Shown here one piece after another: positions 52,046-59,803 of a DNA stretch of 64,000 nucleotides (its first letter is position 1; the number at the start of each line of letters is the position of its first letter). Source of the DNA: UBA4416 sp040386075. Lineage in GTDB: Bacteria > Bacteroidota > Bacteroidia > B-17B0 > Aurantibacillaceae. Both the position numbers and the translations under genes were made by a program. The notes under the pieces are model-generated. The model saw only the letters and a program-made list of their open reading frames with translations. It ran no database searches and had not been told where the DNA came from. The stretch covers positions 1-64,000 of the forward strand of contig JAZKGE010000024.1 of the NCBI GenBank assembly GCA_040386075.1. The letters run 5' to 3'.

Positions 52046-52076
52046 TTTGAAGATTAGAAAATATTTGCTAAATTTA
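52046..52076 (+). promoter_or_regulatory. Promoter of the 52.1-kb secreted protein gene
   Basis: TTTG (52046-52049), exactly 19 nt, then TAAATTTA (52069-52076), one mismatch from TAnnTTTG. Predicted transcription starts near 52083, which excludes the long upstream in-frame extension that reads through repeat A and supports the ATG at 52101. Confidence 0.7.
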
Positions 52077-52100
52077 TATTATGTCCGTTTCCCCAGGTAC

Positions 52101-53426
52101 ATGCTTAATTCCACTATGCAATATATTTCTATCAGTCGACTGTTTCTGCTTATCTTTTTATATGCAGGACTAAGAGGCAAGGCCCAGGATTCTTTACTAA
52201 ACGTTTCGGGTAAGATCATCGACCTCAATACCAAAAAACCAATTGACTTTGCTATCATCACCGATTTTAAAACAAATACCAGTGTACAAAGTGATGCTAA
52301 AGGAAACTTTGAGAAAGCCTATAAAAGTAAAGACCTGTTATTGATCATCAGCAAGCTTGGGTATGAATCACAAAAAGTAAAAATAAACGCATCTACCAAA
52401 TTTCCATTGGCAATTAGTTTGGCGCCGCGTTCTCTCGATCTTTCTGAGGTAGTGATAGCTGCGGATAAGCCTGTAAAAAGGCTGGTTGACAATACCTTTT
52501 ATATTTTAGATTATCAGTTCTTAGATAATAACATCTTACTATTAGGAGAGATGGATACAAAGCACATTGCCAAACTGATCAACCTGGATGGTAAGGAATT
52601 ATGTCGCTTGCCTTTAAAGAACATACAATACGAATCGCTTTTTAAAGATTGTTTTGGGAATGTTCATTTGCTTAATAAATTTCATACAAACCAGGTATAT
52701 ATTCAAAATAATACGGTCAATCTGTTATATAATGTAAAACGCAGCACCTTTGATTCGCTAATGATACCATGCATATTACATACAGAAGAAAATATTTATT
52801 TTGAAGTCACATTTAATAAAAAACAAACCAAAAGTCTTTATGTGTTTAATAAGAACACCAAACAAAAAAGCGGCCTGGGTATTTTTAGTGATGAATTCAT
52901 GATCAGCATGCAAAACGATGAGGAAAACTTCATGAACATGAAATATGGTGCAGTGGATACTGAAAACACAATGGGAGATGCTTCGGCTAATGATCTAAGA
53001 GCTGCCCGAAGAAAAGAAGACGACATTACTTTTGCCAGAAGAATTATTTATACGGCGGCTTACATTCCGGTTTTTATGAATAATGATACGCTTACTGTGT
53101 TTAATCATCCTAATAGCTTGATTCACCGTTACTCTTTAAACAACAAAGAGGTTGATCTTCAGGTAATGGAATACAATAATTACAAGAACTGGAAACCACA
53201 GGTAGTTTCGGATGAGATAAGTCATAAATTTTACACGACCTATTTGCACGACGGCATTATTACCCTGGGAGAAATTAATTTACAAACCGGAAAGATCGAG
53301 AAGCGTTTTAAACTCACACATACCTTTCCTAAGAACATCAAAGTGAGAAACGGCATTGTTTATTACCTGTACAGGTTAAAAGACAGTGAAGATAAAATGG
53401 CTATCTATGCACATGAAATACGGTAA
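52101..53426 (+). CDS. Secreted carboxypeptidase-like regulatory domain protein
   Basis: A 441-residue exported protein from the ATG at 52101. A signal peptide follows (SRLFLLIFLYAGL, cleavage near GKAQ). A carboxypeptidase D regulatory-like domain lies at about residues 30-115 (VSGKIIDLNTKKPIDFAII, then KLGYESQKVKI and LDLSEVVIAA). The remaining 320 residues contain repeated strands that may be a six-bladed beta-propeller (NNILLLGEMDTKHIAKLI, NGIVYYLYRLKD). The reading frame continues 94 codons upstream, but those encode repeat A. The gene is enclosed by two direct copies of a composite repeat. Confidence 0.7.
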   Translation: MLNSTMQYISISRLFLLIFLYAGLRGKAQDSLLNVSGKIIDLNTKKPIDFAIITDFKTNTSVQSDAKGNFEKAYKSKDLLLIISKLGYESQKVKINASTKFPLAISLAPRSLDLSEVVIAADKPVKRLVDNTFYILDYQFLDNNILLLGEMDTKHIAKLINLDGKELCRLPLKNIQYESLFKDCFGNVHLLNKFHTNQVYIQNNTVNLLYNVKRSTFDSLMIPCILHTEENIYFEVTFNKKQTKSLYVFNKNTKQKSGLGIFSDEFMISMQNDEENFMNMKYGAVDTENTMGDASANDLRAARRKEDDITFARRIIYTAAYIPVFMNNDTLTVFNHPNSLIHRYSLNNKEVDLQVMEYNNYKNWKPQVVSDEISHKFYTTYLHDGIITLGEINLQTGKIEKRFKLTHTFPKNIKVRNGIVYYLYRLKDSEDKMAIYAHEIR

Positions 53427-53499
53427 GTTTGAAATATGGCTTCATTAAAATTCTCCAATGTTTTTGAAGCCAGTTAGAACTTAATTTCTTTGCCTGCCA

Positions 53500-54130
53500 A
53501 ATTCTTCCATACTTTTTGACGCACTTCGTCCCGATAGCTATCGGGACCGCTCAGTGATCAACAAAAAGTATACAAAAACCTTCATGTCCCGATAGCTATC
53601 GGGATTATGGTAGGTAATTTTTGTTGCAAGTTCAGGCTTGCAGCATAACAGTTTATAAAACACCTCACGCCTTGTCCCCTTTCGGCGAGAAGTCTTCGTT
53701 GCTTTTATAAACTATTACTGCACAAAATCATTGTCTCAAAGTTTTAGCTTTTATTTTCACAAGTGCATATAGGCGGTTAGCTGTTAGGAAGAGTTCACTA
53801 GTACGGCGGGCCGGTAGCCAAAAATGCGGGCCGTTGCGGGGTGAATTGAGAAAACAAGATTTTAGTGCAGTCCCTTTTCGGGACGGAACGTGAAAATCGT
53901 AGTTTTCCAAGAGGCGGGCTGAGCATATTTTTGGCTTGTCTTTTTTGGTGACTTTTTTTGATTAAGAAAAAAAGTTACATAAGAAATAAATTATTATTTG
54001 GTACTATATAAAAGTATCGTTCAAACTCCTCCATACTGTTTGACGTAATCGGCTCAGCTCAGTAAACAACAAAAAAAACATACAAAAACCTGCATACATT
54101 GGTAATGTTCCGTCGGCACGCCCAAAATAA
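53500..54130. repeat. Composite repeat B (long TTTGGGCG-family element)
   Basis: No gene is supported in 53427-54181. It holds two palindromes CCCGATAGCTATCGGG (53530-53545 and 53588-53603), the AGCTTTTATTTTCACAA to ACGGCG segment shared with copy A (53746-53808), and a large nested hairpin (AGCCAAAAAT to ATTTTTGGCT, with inner GAAAAC/GTTTTC, GATTTT/AAAATC and GTCCC/GGGAC, 53817-53937). An A/T hairpin follows (53948-53978), then the 33-bp segment identical to copy A (54022-54054) and the terminus CGGCACGCCCAAAA (54113-54126). Confidence 0.8.
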
Positions 54131-54155
54131 AAAAGATACCCTAAAGAGTATCTTT
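54122..54155 (-). terminator. Terminator of the SiaC-like gene
   Basis: AAAGATAC (54132-54139) pairs with GTATCTTT (54148-54155) around CCTAAAGA. On the minus strand the stem is followed by TTTTATTTTG. It starts 27 nt after the stop at 54182. Confidence 0.8.
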
Positions 54156-54181
54156 CCTATAATTTTAAAAATGTATAGAAA

Positions 54182-54574
54182 CTAGTTCTCGGAAACGGAG
54201 ATCATTTTGAAAGGTAAGTCAACCATACCTTCAAAGTTTTTTCCGGCAGCTAAAATATCCTCATCATTCTCTTCGTATAACCAGTTAATGGTAACCGGAT
54301 GACCGATGCCTTTGTTGAATTTTTCTAATTTTTTAAATACACTTAATAAACAGGCAGAAGAACTACTGTTATAATATTCTAATTGAATATTTAAAATAGT
54401 AGCGTTTGTAATATTAGGATTAGATAAGTAAGTATCTAAAGCAGAAAATAATGGGTTATAAAATTCAATTGAATTTTCGGGAATAGAACGGCCTGAAATA
54501 TTTAATTCACCTTTGTCCAGATCAAAAATAATATTTGGTGTATTTGGCGTCCCCTTAATTAAATATTTTTCCAT
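54182..54574 (-). CDS. SiaC family regulatory phosphoprotein (DUF1987)
   Basis: A 130-residue protein from the ATG at 54574 (MEKYLIKGTPNTP), the conserved family start; the frame is open 28 codons further but without similarity. DUF1987 proteins such as SiaC of Pseudomonas are phosphorylated by a kinase and dephosphorylated by a PP2C phosphatase to control c-di-GMP synthesis. The typical EYYNSSSSACLLSVFKKLE segment, holding candidate phosphosites, is present. Partner kinase, phosphatase and cyclase genes are not in the window. Confidence 0.82.
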   Translation of the reverse strand: MEKYLIKGTPNTPNIIFDLDKGELNISGRSIPENSIEFYNPLFSALDTYLSNPNITNATILNIQLEYYNSSSSACLLSVFKKLEKFNKGIGHPVTINWLYEENDEDILAAGKNFEGMVDLPFKMISVSEN

Positions 54575-54701
54575 ACTGAGCATTACTTTTTTAGAATCTG
54601 ATATTGGCCTTAATAATGGCCTTTTAAGTCTTACAAAGTTAGAGAATAAATTCGTCAAAACCCAAAAGACTAGTAAAACTCCTCTTTAAGTACGTAAAAA
54701 C

Positions 54702-55397
54702 CTAGTTTAACTGAGCGAATAATTCCTTTAATTCGTCCTCGGTTAGATCTCTCCATTCACCAATTTTGAGCTTATCTAGCTTTATATTCATGACCCTGAT
54801 TCGTTGAAGTTTTATTACCTGGTAATCAAAGGCGTTACACATTCGACGAATTTGCCGGTTCAGACCCTGTGTTAAAATGATCCTGAAGATCCGTTTCGAA
54901 TCAGGTTCCCTGGAAACAACGCATGGTTTGGTTTTTACTCCCTGGATATCAATTCCTTCCGAAATTTCTTTCAAAAAAGCCGTTCTTACCGGCAAATTTA
55001 GAGTAACAATGTATTCTTTTTCGTGCTCAAACTTGGAATTCCCGATCTTATTTATGATCTCACCATGATTGGTCAATAAAATGAGTCCTTCCGACTCTTT
55101 ATCCAGTCTGCCAACCGGGTAAATCGCCTGTTCATGTCCAATAGCATCAATGATGTTATTTTCTATTTTCTCGGAGGTGCATTCAATACCTTTTGGCTTG
55201 TTATACACAATATAGGTTGGAACAAATTCTTTGGCTTTTAATTCTACGCCATCAATTAAAACAACATCACCTTCATTGATCTTTGTGCTGAAGGTTGCAA
55301 TTTTTCCGTTTACCGTAACGCGTTTGGCATCCACTAATTCATACGCCTTGCGGCGTGAGGTAAAACCTGAGTGACCTATGTATTTATCTACTTTCAT
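54702..55397 (-). CDS. rluF: 23S rRNA pseudouridine(2604) synthase
   Basis: A 231-residue RsuA/RluB/RluF-type enzyme from the ATG at 55397 (MKVDKYIGHSGFTSRRKA). The N-terminal S4 RNA-binding domain covers about 1-60. The catalytic domain has GRLDKESEGLILLTN with the active Asp, and QGLNRQIRRMCNAF, diagnostic of the RluF branch. It isomerises U2604 in the large ribosomal RNA. A dispersed repeat lies 53 bp upstream. Confidence 0.9.
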   Translation of the reverse strand: MKVDKYIGHSGFTSRRKAYELVDAKRVTVNGKIATFSTKINEGDVVLIDGVELKAKEFVPTYIVYNKPKGIECTSEKIENNIIDAIGHEQAIYPVGRLDKESEGLILLTNHGEIINKIGNSKFEHEKEYIVTLNLPVRTAFLKEISEGIDIQGVKTKPCVVSREPDSKRIFRIILTQGLNRQIRRMCNAFDYQVIKLQRIRVMNIKLDKLKIGEWRDLTEDELKELFAQLN

Positions 55398-55449
55398 TTT
55401 TTTGTTTTTGGTTTTGTGAATTACTGTCACTTCGAATTTCCGCTATCAT

Positions 55450-55472
55450 GTCACTTCGAGCGAAGTCGAGAA
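55450..55472 (+). repeat. Dispersed TCGAGCGAAGTCGAGA repeat after the GIY-YIG gene
   Basis: A 23-bp copy (GTCACTTCGAGCGAAG then TCGAGAA) that ends ten bases before the stop codon of the GIY-YIG gene at 55482. Confidence 0.85.
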
Positions 55473-55481
55473 GCGGCATAT

Positions 55482-55820
55482 TCAAGAATTTTTTATGTAA
55501 CGATATGTATTCTTATGAGTCGTTTCGTTTCTGCATTCTGAACTTTCTTTTAATTTATCCCAATTCTGCTTTATTAAGGCTTCTTTCTTTGCCCGGTTCC
55601 AGTTCTTTATTTTCTTCTCCCATTCTATTGCCAGATAATAATCAGCAAATAATTCGCAATAAACTAATTCTACTGGAAGTCTGGACGAAGTGTATGAGTC
55701 TTTTTTCAAACCTTTCTGATGCTGGATCAACCTTCGCTCAGGATTGTTGGTTACACCTGTGTAATAAGTTTTATCTGAACATTTTAAAATATAGACATAT
55801 AAATATTTTAGTGTTTTCAT
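55482..55820 (-). CDS. GIY-YIG nuclease family protein
   Basis: A 112-residue single-domain protein. The GIY-YIG core is visible as YVYILKCSDKTYYTGVTNN (the two motif strands as YVY and YTG), followed by the catalytic Arg/His in PERRLIQHQKG and the Glu in AIEWEKKIKNW. This matches the small YhbQ/URI-like group, whose cellular role is unclear. The C-terminal 20 residues (ESSECRNETTHKNTYRYIKNS) are unlike the family and may come from repeat-related sequence next to the stop. Confidence 0.88.
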   Translation of the reverse strand: MKTLKYLYVYILKCSDKTYYTGVTNNPERRLIQHQKGLKKDSYTSSRLPVELVYCELFADYYLAIEWEKKIKNWNRAKKEALIKQNWDKLKESSECRNETTHKNTYRYIKNS

Positions 55821-55855
55821 TTTAATGACTTATCAGCAAATCCAGGGCTGTCTGG

Positions 55856-56017
55856 TTCTCGACTTCGCTCGAACTGACAGAAACTTCGAATTCCATTCTT
55901 TATTTAGTTCTCGACTTCGCTCGAACTGACAGAAACTTCGAATTCCATTCTTTATTTAGTTCTCCTTCACACCTACCCGCTCAAAAGTTCACTGAACTTT
56001 TGCCGTGCTCGAACTGA
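55856..56017. repeat. Tandem array of a 52-bp unit containing the dispersed repeat
   Basis: The unit begins TTCTCGACTTCGCTCG and continues with AACTGACAGAAACTTCG and ATTCCATTCTTTATTTAG. It starts at 55856 and 55908, identical in both, and a third start at 55960 diverges after a few bases. That third copy contains a 21-bp palindrome CAAAAGTTCA-C-TGAACTTTTG (55982-56002) and ends GCTCGAACTGACA. It lies between the helicase and GIY-YIG genes. Confidence 0.9.
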
Positions 56018-56028
56018 CAATCGTTTTT

Positions 56029-57264
56029 TTACTTTTTCTTTTTATTCTTCTTCCCTTTGTATGCCTTATCTTCCTTCTCGGCATCAGCGATCAGTTTTTT
56101 CCAGTTATCATTCACGTCTTCGGTCAAAGCTAAAGTTTCTGAATAATCTGCTTTATCAACTGCTAAAACCGTCACTTTTTTATCCATAAAGCTTTCTATC
56201 TCTTCCAACACCGGTTTTTCTTCGGGACTGCAAAACGATACTGCTACGCCTTTGTTGTTTCCCCGGCCGGTACGCCCTACTCTATGCACATAGTTTTCGG
56301 CCACATCCGGTAAGTCATAATTCACTACGTAATCCACGTTAGCAATATCAACACCACGGGCACTAATATCTGTTGCGATCAATAATTTAAAATCCCCGTT
56401 CTTGTAACCTGTCATCACATCCATGCGGCTTTCCTGGTCTTTACCACCGTGCATGGTCTGGCTTTTGATACCAACGCGGTTCATAGCTTCAAATACACGC
56501 TCTGCACGCACTTTGGTTCTTACAAACACTAAGATCCTACTCTCAGGATTTTCATTAACGATACGTTCCAAAAAGAAACGTTTATCATCCATACTCACAA
56601 ACATAACCGAGTGTGTTACATTTTTAGATACGGGATCTTTTGGCGAGATCTGAATGCGGATGGCATTACGAACAATAGAGTAAGCCAGCTTTTTGATCTT
56701 CTCATTAATAGTTGCCGAGAAAAATAAGGTTTGCCGGTGACGTGGTAAATACTTGATCAGGTCTTCAATGTCTTTATAAAAGCCGAGATCTAACATCAGA
56801 TCAGCTTCATCCAATACCAGTACTTTTATATCTCTTAGTTTTAAATGGCCCTGGTTAACAAGGTCAAATACACGACCCGGCGTTGCAATAACAATATCAA
56901 CACCTTTATATAATTTTTCAATTTGCGGATCCTGATCTACCCCACCATAAACAGCCAGAGTATCCACATCGGTATACTTTCCTATCTTATTGAATACATC
57001 TGTTATCTGAATAGCCAACTCGTGTGTAGGAACCATTACTATAGCTTTTACACCTTGTCCGGTACCTGATTTTGACAATAAATGTAAAATAGGAATGGCA
57101 AAGGCTGCCGTTTTTCCTGTACCGGTTTGTGCTATAGCCAATACATCTTCTCCGTTCAAAATGTTAGGAATGGCTTTAAACTGAATATCAGTTGGACGTT
57201 TAAATCCCAGCTCATTTAAACTTTGTTTTATTTCATTGATAATATGGTACTCTTCAAACTTCAT
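56029..57264 (-). CDS. DEAD-box ATP-dependent RNA helicase
   Basis: A 411-residue helicase of the RhlE/DeaD type. Motifs in order: Q-motif (FKAIPNIL region), I AQTGTGKTAA, Ia PTHELAIQ, Ib TPGR, II DEAD, III SAT, IV ILVFVRTK, V ATDISARGVDI and VI HRVGRTGRG. A short Lys-rich tail (GKKNKKKK) ends the protein. It remodels RNA, probably in ribosome assembly or decay. A -7 box lies only five bases before the ATG, so the mRNA may be leaderless. Confidence 0.94.
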   Translation of the reverse strand: MKFEEYHIINEIKQSLNELGFKRPTDIQFKAIPNILNGEDVLAIAQTGTGKTAAFAIPILHLLSKSGTGQGVKAIVMVPTHELAIQITDVFNKIGKYTDVDTLAVYGGVDQDPQIEKLYKGVDIVIATPGRVFDLVNQGHLKLRDIKVLVLDEADLMLDLGFYKDIEDLIKYLPRHRQTLFFSATINEKIKKLAYSIVRNAIRIQISPKDPVSKNVTHSVMFVSMDDKRFFLERIVNENPESRILVFVRTKVRAERVFEAMNRVGIKSQTMHGGKDQESRMDVMTGYKNGDFKLLIATDISARGVDIANVDYVVNYDLPDVAENYVHRVGRTGRGNNKGVAVSFCSPEEKPVLEEIESFMDKKVTVLAVDKADYSETLALTEDVNDNWKKLIADAEKEDKAYKGKKNKKKK

Positions 57265-57268
57265 GATA

Positions 57269-57276
57269 CAAAGGTA
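57269..57276 (-). promoter_or_regulatory. -7 box overlapping the helicase start region
   Basis: TACCTTTG on the minus strand matches TAnnTTTG and ends five bases before the ATG at 57264. If used, transcription would begin at or next to the start codon. No -33 TTTG is seen at the right spacing. Confidence 0.45.
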
Positions 57277-57369
57277 ACAGAATTTTGTAGGTTTCCTGTA
57301 ACTTCTAAAGCGCTAAAACGTTATGTAAGAGAAATCCACTTTTTGTTTAATGCTAAAAAACTGTACGTT

Positions 57370-58530
57370 ATGATAAAATTGATCTACTCTTCGTTATGTA
57401 TTATCGGCTTACTATTTATCAACTCCTGTGATGAAGCTCAGCCAAGTGCCAATAATACCAACCCGGTTTCTGAAACTACAGTTCCTGCAACCGTTAGAAT
57501 GCCTAAAGAAGACGCATTTGTAAAAGAACAAATATCCAATCCTATAGCATCAAAAAGCAGGGTCTTAAAACGTAAGGTTGTAAAAGATTCGTTAAATGAA
57601 TTAAAGGCTGAATACACCGTTAATGACGCGATCATTGATTCGTTGAACAAAATAAAACCTTTGTTTGATAATACGTTGTACAATAATGTGGCTGTTTCCT
57701 ATTTCTCATCCTTATCCGACTCACTACATGGACGTTCTTATTTTGCCGATAATTCAGACGGTGTGATGTTATCGGTAATGGATGTTTTAACATCGCGTAT
57801 TAACCAGGGAACTGATATTGTGTTCTTAGTTGATAAAACAGGTAGCATGGATGATGATATTGCAACTGTAAAAAACAGTTTGAATATGATCATGAGTTAT
57901 TTATCGCAATTCAATAATGTAAAAGTGGCCATGGCTTTTTATGGTGATAAGAATTACCATTATGACCTGTGGTATAACCGTACCAACTTAACCAATAATG
58001 TGAGTGATATTGAACGATTCATGGAAACTTATAGCACGATTGGAAATCCTGATGTTCCCGAATCGGTAAATGATGGGATTGTGAGAACCGTTGAAGAAAT
58101 GAATTGGACGCCCGGCAATCGCCGTTTGATGTTGGTGATCGGTGATGCACAATCACAATTGCCACCCTACTCCGGTTATAGCCAGTCACAAGTGATCAGA
58201 AAATGTGATTCGATGCAGGTGAAGTTTAATTTATATCCCATAATCATTGCCAGCAAACAAAAGGCTGTTGAAGAGATCCATAAAGATGAACCATTTGTTA
58301 CGCTGTATCCAAATCCTGCAAACAACGTTTGTCATTTAAAAATGTCGGGTTTAGAAACAACCTATTATGAAATAAAAGATATGACCGGAAGAAGTCTGGT
58401 GAACTCGTATACAAATGGTACTAATGTAGACATAGCCGTTAATAATTTACCAAGCGGCAGTTATTTAATCCAAGTCTATAACCAGGATCTTTCTAAGTTC
58501 TACAGCAAACCTCTGATCGTTCAGCACTAA
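57370..58530 (+). CDS. VWA-domain lipoprotein with T9SS sorting domain
   Basis: A 386-residue exported protein from the ATG at 57370; the frame is open upstream without a signal peptide. The signal ends in a lipobox, FINSC (Cys at 20). A von Willebrand A domain (about 155-300) has the metal site DKTGSMDDD. The last 80 residues are a T9SS type A sorting domain (LYPNPANN, GRSLVN, LPSGSYLIQVY). The pairing of lipobox and T9SS tail is unusual. The stop overlaps the convergent small gene by four bases. Confidence 0.85.
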   Translation: MIKLIYSSLCIIGLLFINSCDEAQPSANNTNPVSETTVPATVRMPKEDAFVKEQISNPIASKSRVLKRKVVKDSLNELKAEYTVNDAIIDSLNKIKPLFDNTLYNNVAVSYFSSLSDSLHGRSYFADNSDGVMLSVMDVLTSRINQGTDIVFLVDKTGSMDDDIATVKNSLNMIMSYLSQFNNVKVAMAFYGDKNYHYDLWYNRTNLTNNVSDIERFMETYSTIGNPDVPESVNDGIVRTVEEMNWTPGNRRLMLVIGDAQSQLPPYSGYSQSQVIRKCDSMQVKFNLYPIIIASKQKAVEEIHKDEPFVTLYPNPANNVCHLKMSGLETTYYEIKDMTGRSLVNSYTNGTNVDIAVNNLPSGSYLIQVYNQDLSKFYSKPLIVQH

Positions 58531-58790
58531 ACGATCCTGTCTAAATAAAACAACAACAGATCGTACTGTGTGCGGTACTCTCTTTCATAACCTGGCGTAT
58601 GGTAGTCTTTAGGGCTGGCATAAGTCAGGTTTTCGAAATTAGTAAGCAAATGATTGAAGTTTTCTTCGCTCATTTTATTTAAGAATACATGCTTATTACT
58701 TTCCAGCAATTTATAAATATCCAGGGCCGATTTGTGTATCGAAGTATTCTGGTAGTTCTTTATTTCGAGGATAATATCGTTGATAAGCAT
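58527..58790 (-). CDS. Small protein of unknown function
   Basis: An 87-residue helical protein (MLINDIILEIKNYQNTSIH) with no signal peptide and no motif I recognise. The sequence is coding-like (balanced, AT-rich codon use as in its neighbours) and the ORF is bounded by the VWA gene on one side and a repeat on the other. Its stop overlaps the VWA gene stop on the opposite strand. Confidence 0.5.
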   Translation of the reverse strand: MLINDIILEIKNYQNTSIHKSALDIYKLLESNKHVFLNKMSEENFNHLLTNFENLTYASPKDYHTPGYEREYRTQYDLLLFYLDRIV

Positions 58791-58811
58791 ACTGCAAAGT
58801 TAATCATTTTT

Positions 58812-59190
58812 ATTATTTGGGCGTAGACCGAAGGGTCGGGCTGGCCCGCTTCAAAGCTTTTCTTGATACTTTTGCAAAAGTATCCAAAAGCGAATTTCTC
58901 TTTTCTTTTTGCTTGAACAAAAAGAAACAAAAATTCAAGGCGAAAGACCAACCGCCATTTACCCCGCAGAAGCTTCCCTGAATGGCGGCTGGTCTTTCGC
59001 CAAATCAGCCGCACTATTACCAACGTATGCAGTAGTGTAAAAGTGCCTATATTTTTTATTAAATTTAAAAGGCAGATCGAAACCGAAGTTTACGGTTCTT
59101 CGCGTAAGGGATGCGAGCGGACAATCGAGAGCCTCAGTGCCCGTTTGGTGGCTGAGGCTCTCGAAGCCAACCTGCACGCCTAAATAATAA
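58812..59190. repeat. Composite repeat C (long TTTGGGCG-family element)
   Basis: Fills the gene-free stretch before ridA. Left end ATTATTTGGGCGTAG; perfect 20-bp palindrome GATACTTTTGCAAAAGTATC (58865-58884); CTTTTTG/CAAAAAG hairpin; 23-bp hairpin arms GGCGAAAGACCAACCGCC (58939-58961) and their inverse (58979-59001); GCCGCACTATTACC to GCAGT (58999-59033, inverted in copy A); a second hairpin GAGAGCCTCAG/CTGAGGCTCTC near 59130-59162; right end GCACGCCTAAATAATAA. ORFs here are repeat translations, not genes. Confidence 0.85.
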
Positions 59191-59243
59191 AACTAATTCT
59201 ATCCAAAATAATATTACTTTTAAGATTCAAAAAACTATAAATT

Positions 59244-59630
59244 ATGAAACAAGTTATTATATCAGAGAACGCTCCAAAACCAATCGGGCCATACAGTCAC
59301 GCTAATTTAGTACCGGCATCGGGCAATATGCTATTCGTATCGGGCCAGGTTGCCAAAGATGCAAAGACAGGAGAACTAATACTTAGCGATATTAAAAGTG
59401 AGACCAGAAAAGTAATGGAAAACGTGACCGCTATTTTGCATGATGCGGATATGGATCTGACCAATGTGGTTAAAACAACCATTTTTATGAAGAATATGGA
59501 TGACTTTGGAGCCATGAATGAAGTTTACGGTTCATTTTTTTCAGGGAATTTTCCTGCAAGAGAAACAGTTCAGGTAGTGAGATTGCCTTTGGATGTGAAT
59601 GTGGAGATCTCGGTGATTGCTGTGAAATAA
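59244..59630 (+). CDS. ridA: RidA family reactive enamine/imine deaminase
   Basis: A 128-residue YjgF/YER057c/UK114 protein that hydrolyses reactive 2-aminoacrylate-type intermediates. The start VIISENAPKPIGPYSHA, SGQVAKDAKTGEL and the catalytic Arg in FPARETVQV are all present, as is the closing VEISVIAVK. Length is exact for the family. It forms a trimer in the cytosol. Stands alone. Confidence 0.95.
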   Translation: MKQVIISENAPKPIGPYSHANLVPASGNMLFVSGQVAKDAKTGELILSDIKSETRKVMENVTAILHDADMDLTNVVKTTIFMKNMDDFGAMNEVYGSFFSGNFPARETVQVVRLPLDVNVEISVIAVK

Positions 59631-59646
59631 TTTCTAATTGGAACTT

Positions 59647-59721
59647 GTCACTTCGAGCGAAGTCGAGAAGCGTTCCGTGTATGGCTTACTTTGTCTAGTT
59701 CTCGACTTCGCTCGAACTGAC
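59647..59721. repeat. Paired dispersed repeats forming a hairpin
   Basis: A TCGAGCGAAGTCGAGA unit at 59647-59669 and its inverse at 59699-59721 pair over 22 of 23 bases around a 29-nt loop. It follows the ridA stop by 16 bp and could end its transcription. Confidence 0.88.
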
Positions 59722-59752
59722 AAAGCATTTCTAATTTAACACATCAATCCAT

Positions 59753-59782
59753 TTTGATTTGTCAATAATTTTACTAAATTTG
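59753..59782 (+). promoter_or_regulatory. Bacteroidetes-type promoter
   Basis: TTTG (59753-59756), 18 nt, TAAATTTG (59775-59782), a full match at both boxes, 22 nt upstream of the ATG at 59804. Confidence 0.85.
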
Positions 59783-59803
59783 GTATAACAAAAACCTACA
59801 CGC

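Noticed and set aside
51819..52100. In-frame extension of the 52.1-kb gene by 94 codons upstream
   Set aside because: The extra residues translate the right arm of repeat A. A well-spaced promoter at 52046-52076 and a signal peptide after 52101 place the real start at 52101.
58760..59177. Two overlapping minus-strand ORFs of 72-87 codons before ridA
   Set aside because: They lie entirely in composite repeat C, and similar peptides can be translated from the other copies, so they are repeat translations and not genes.
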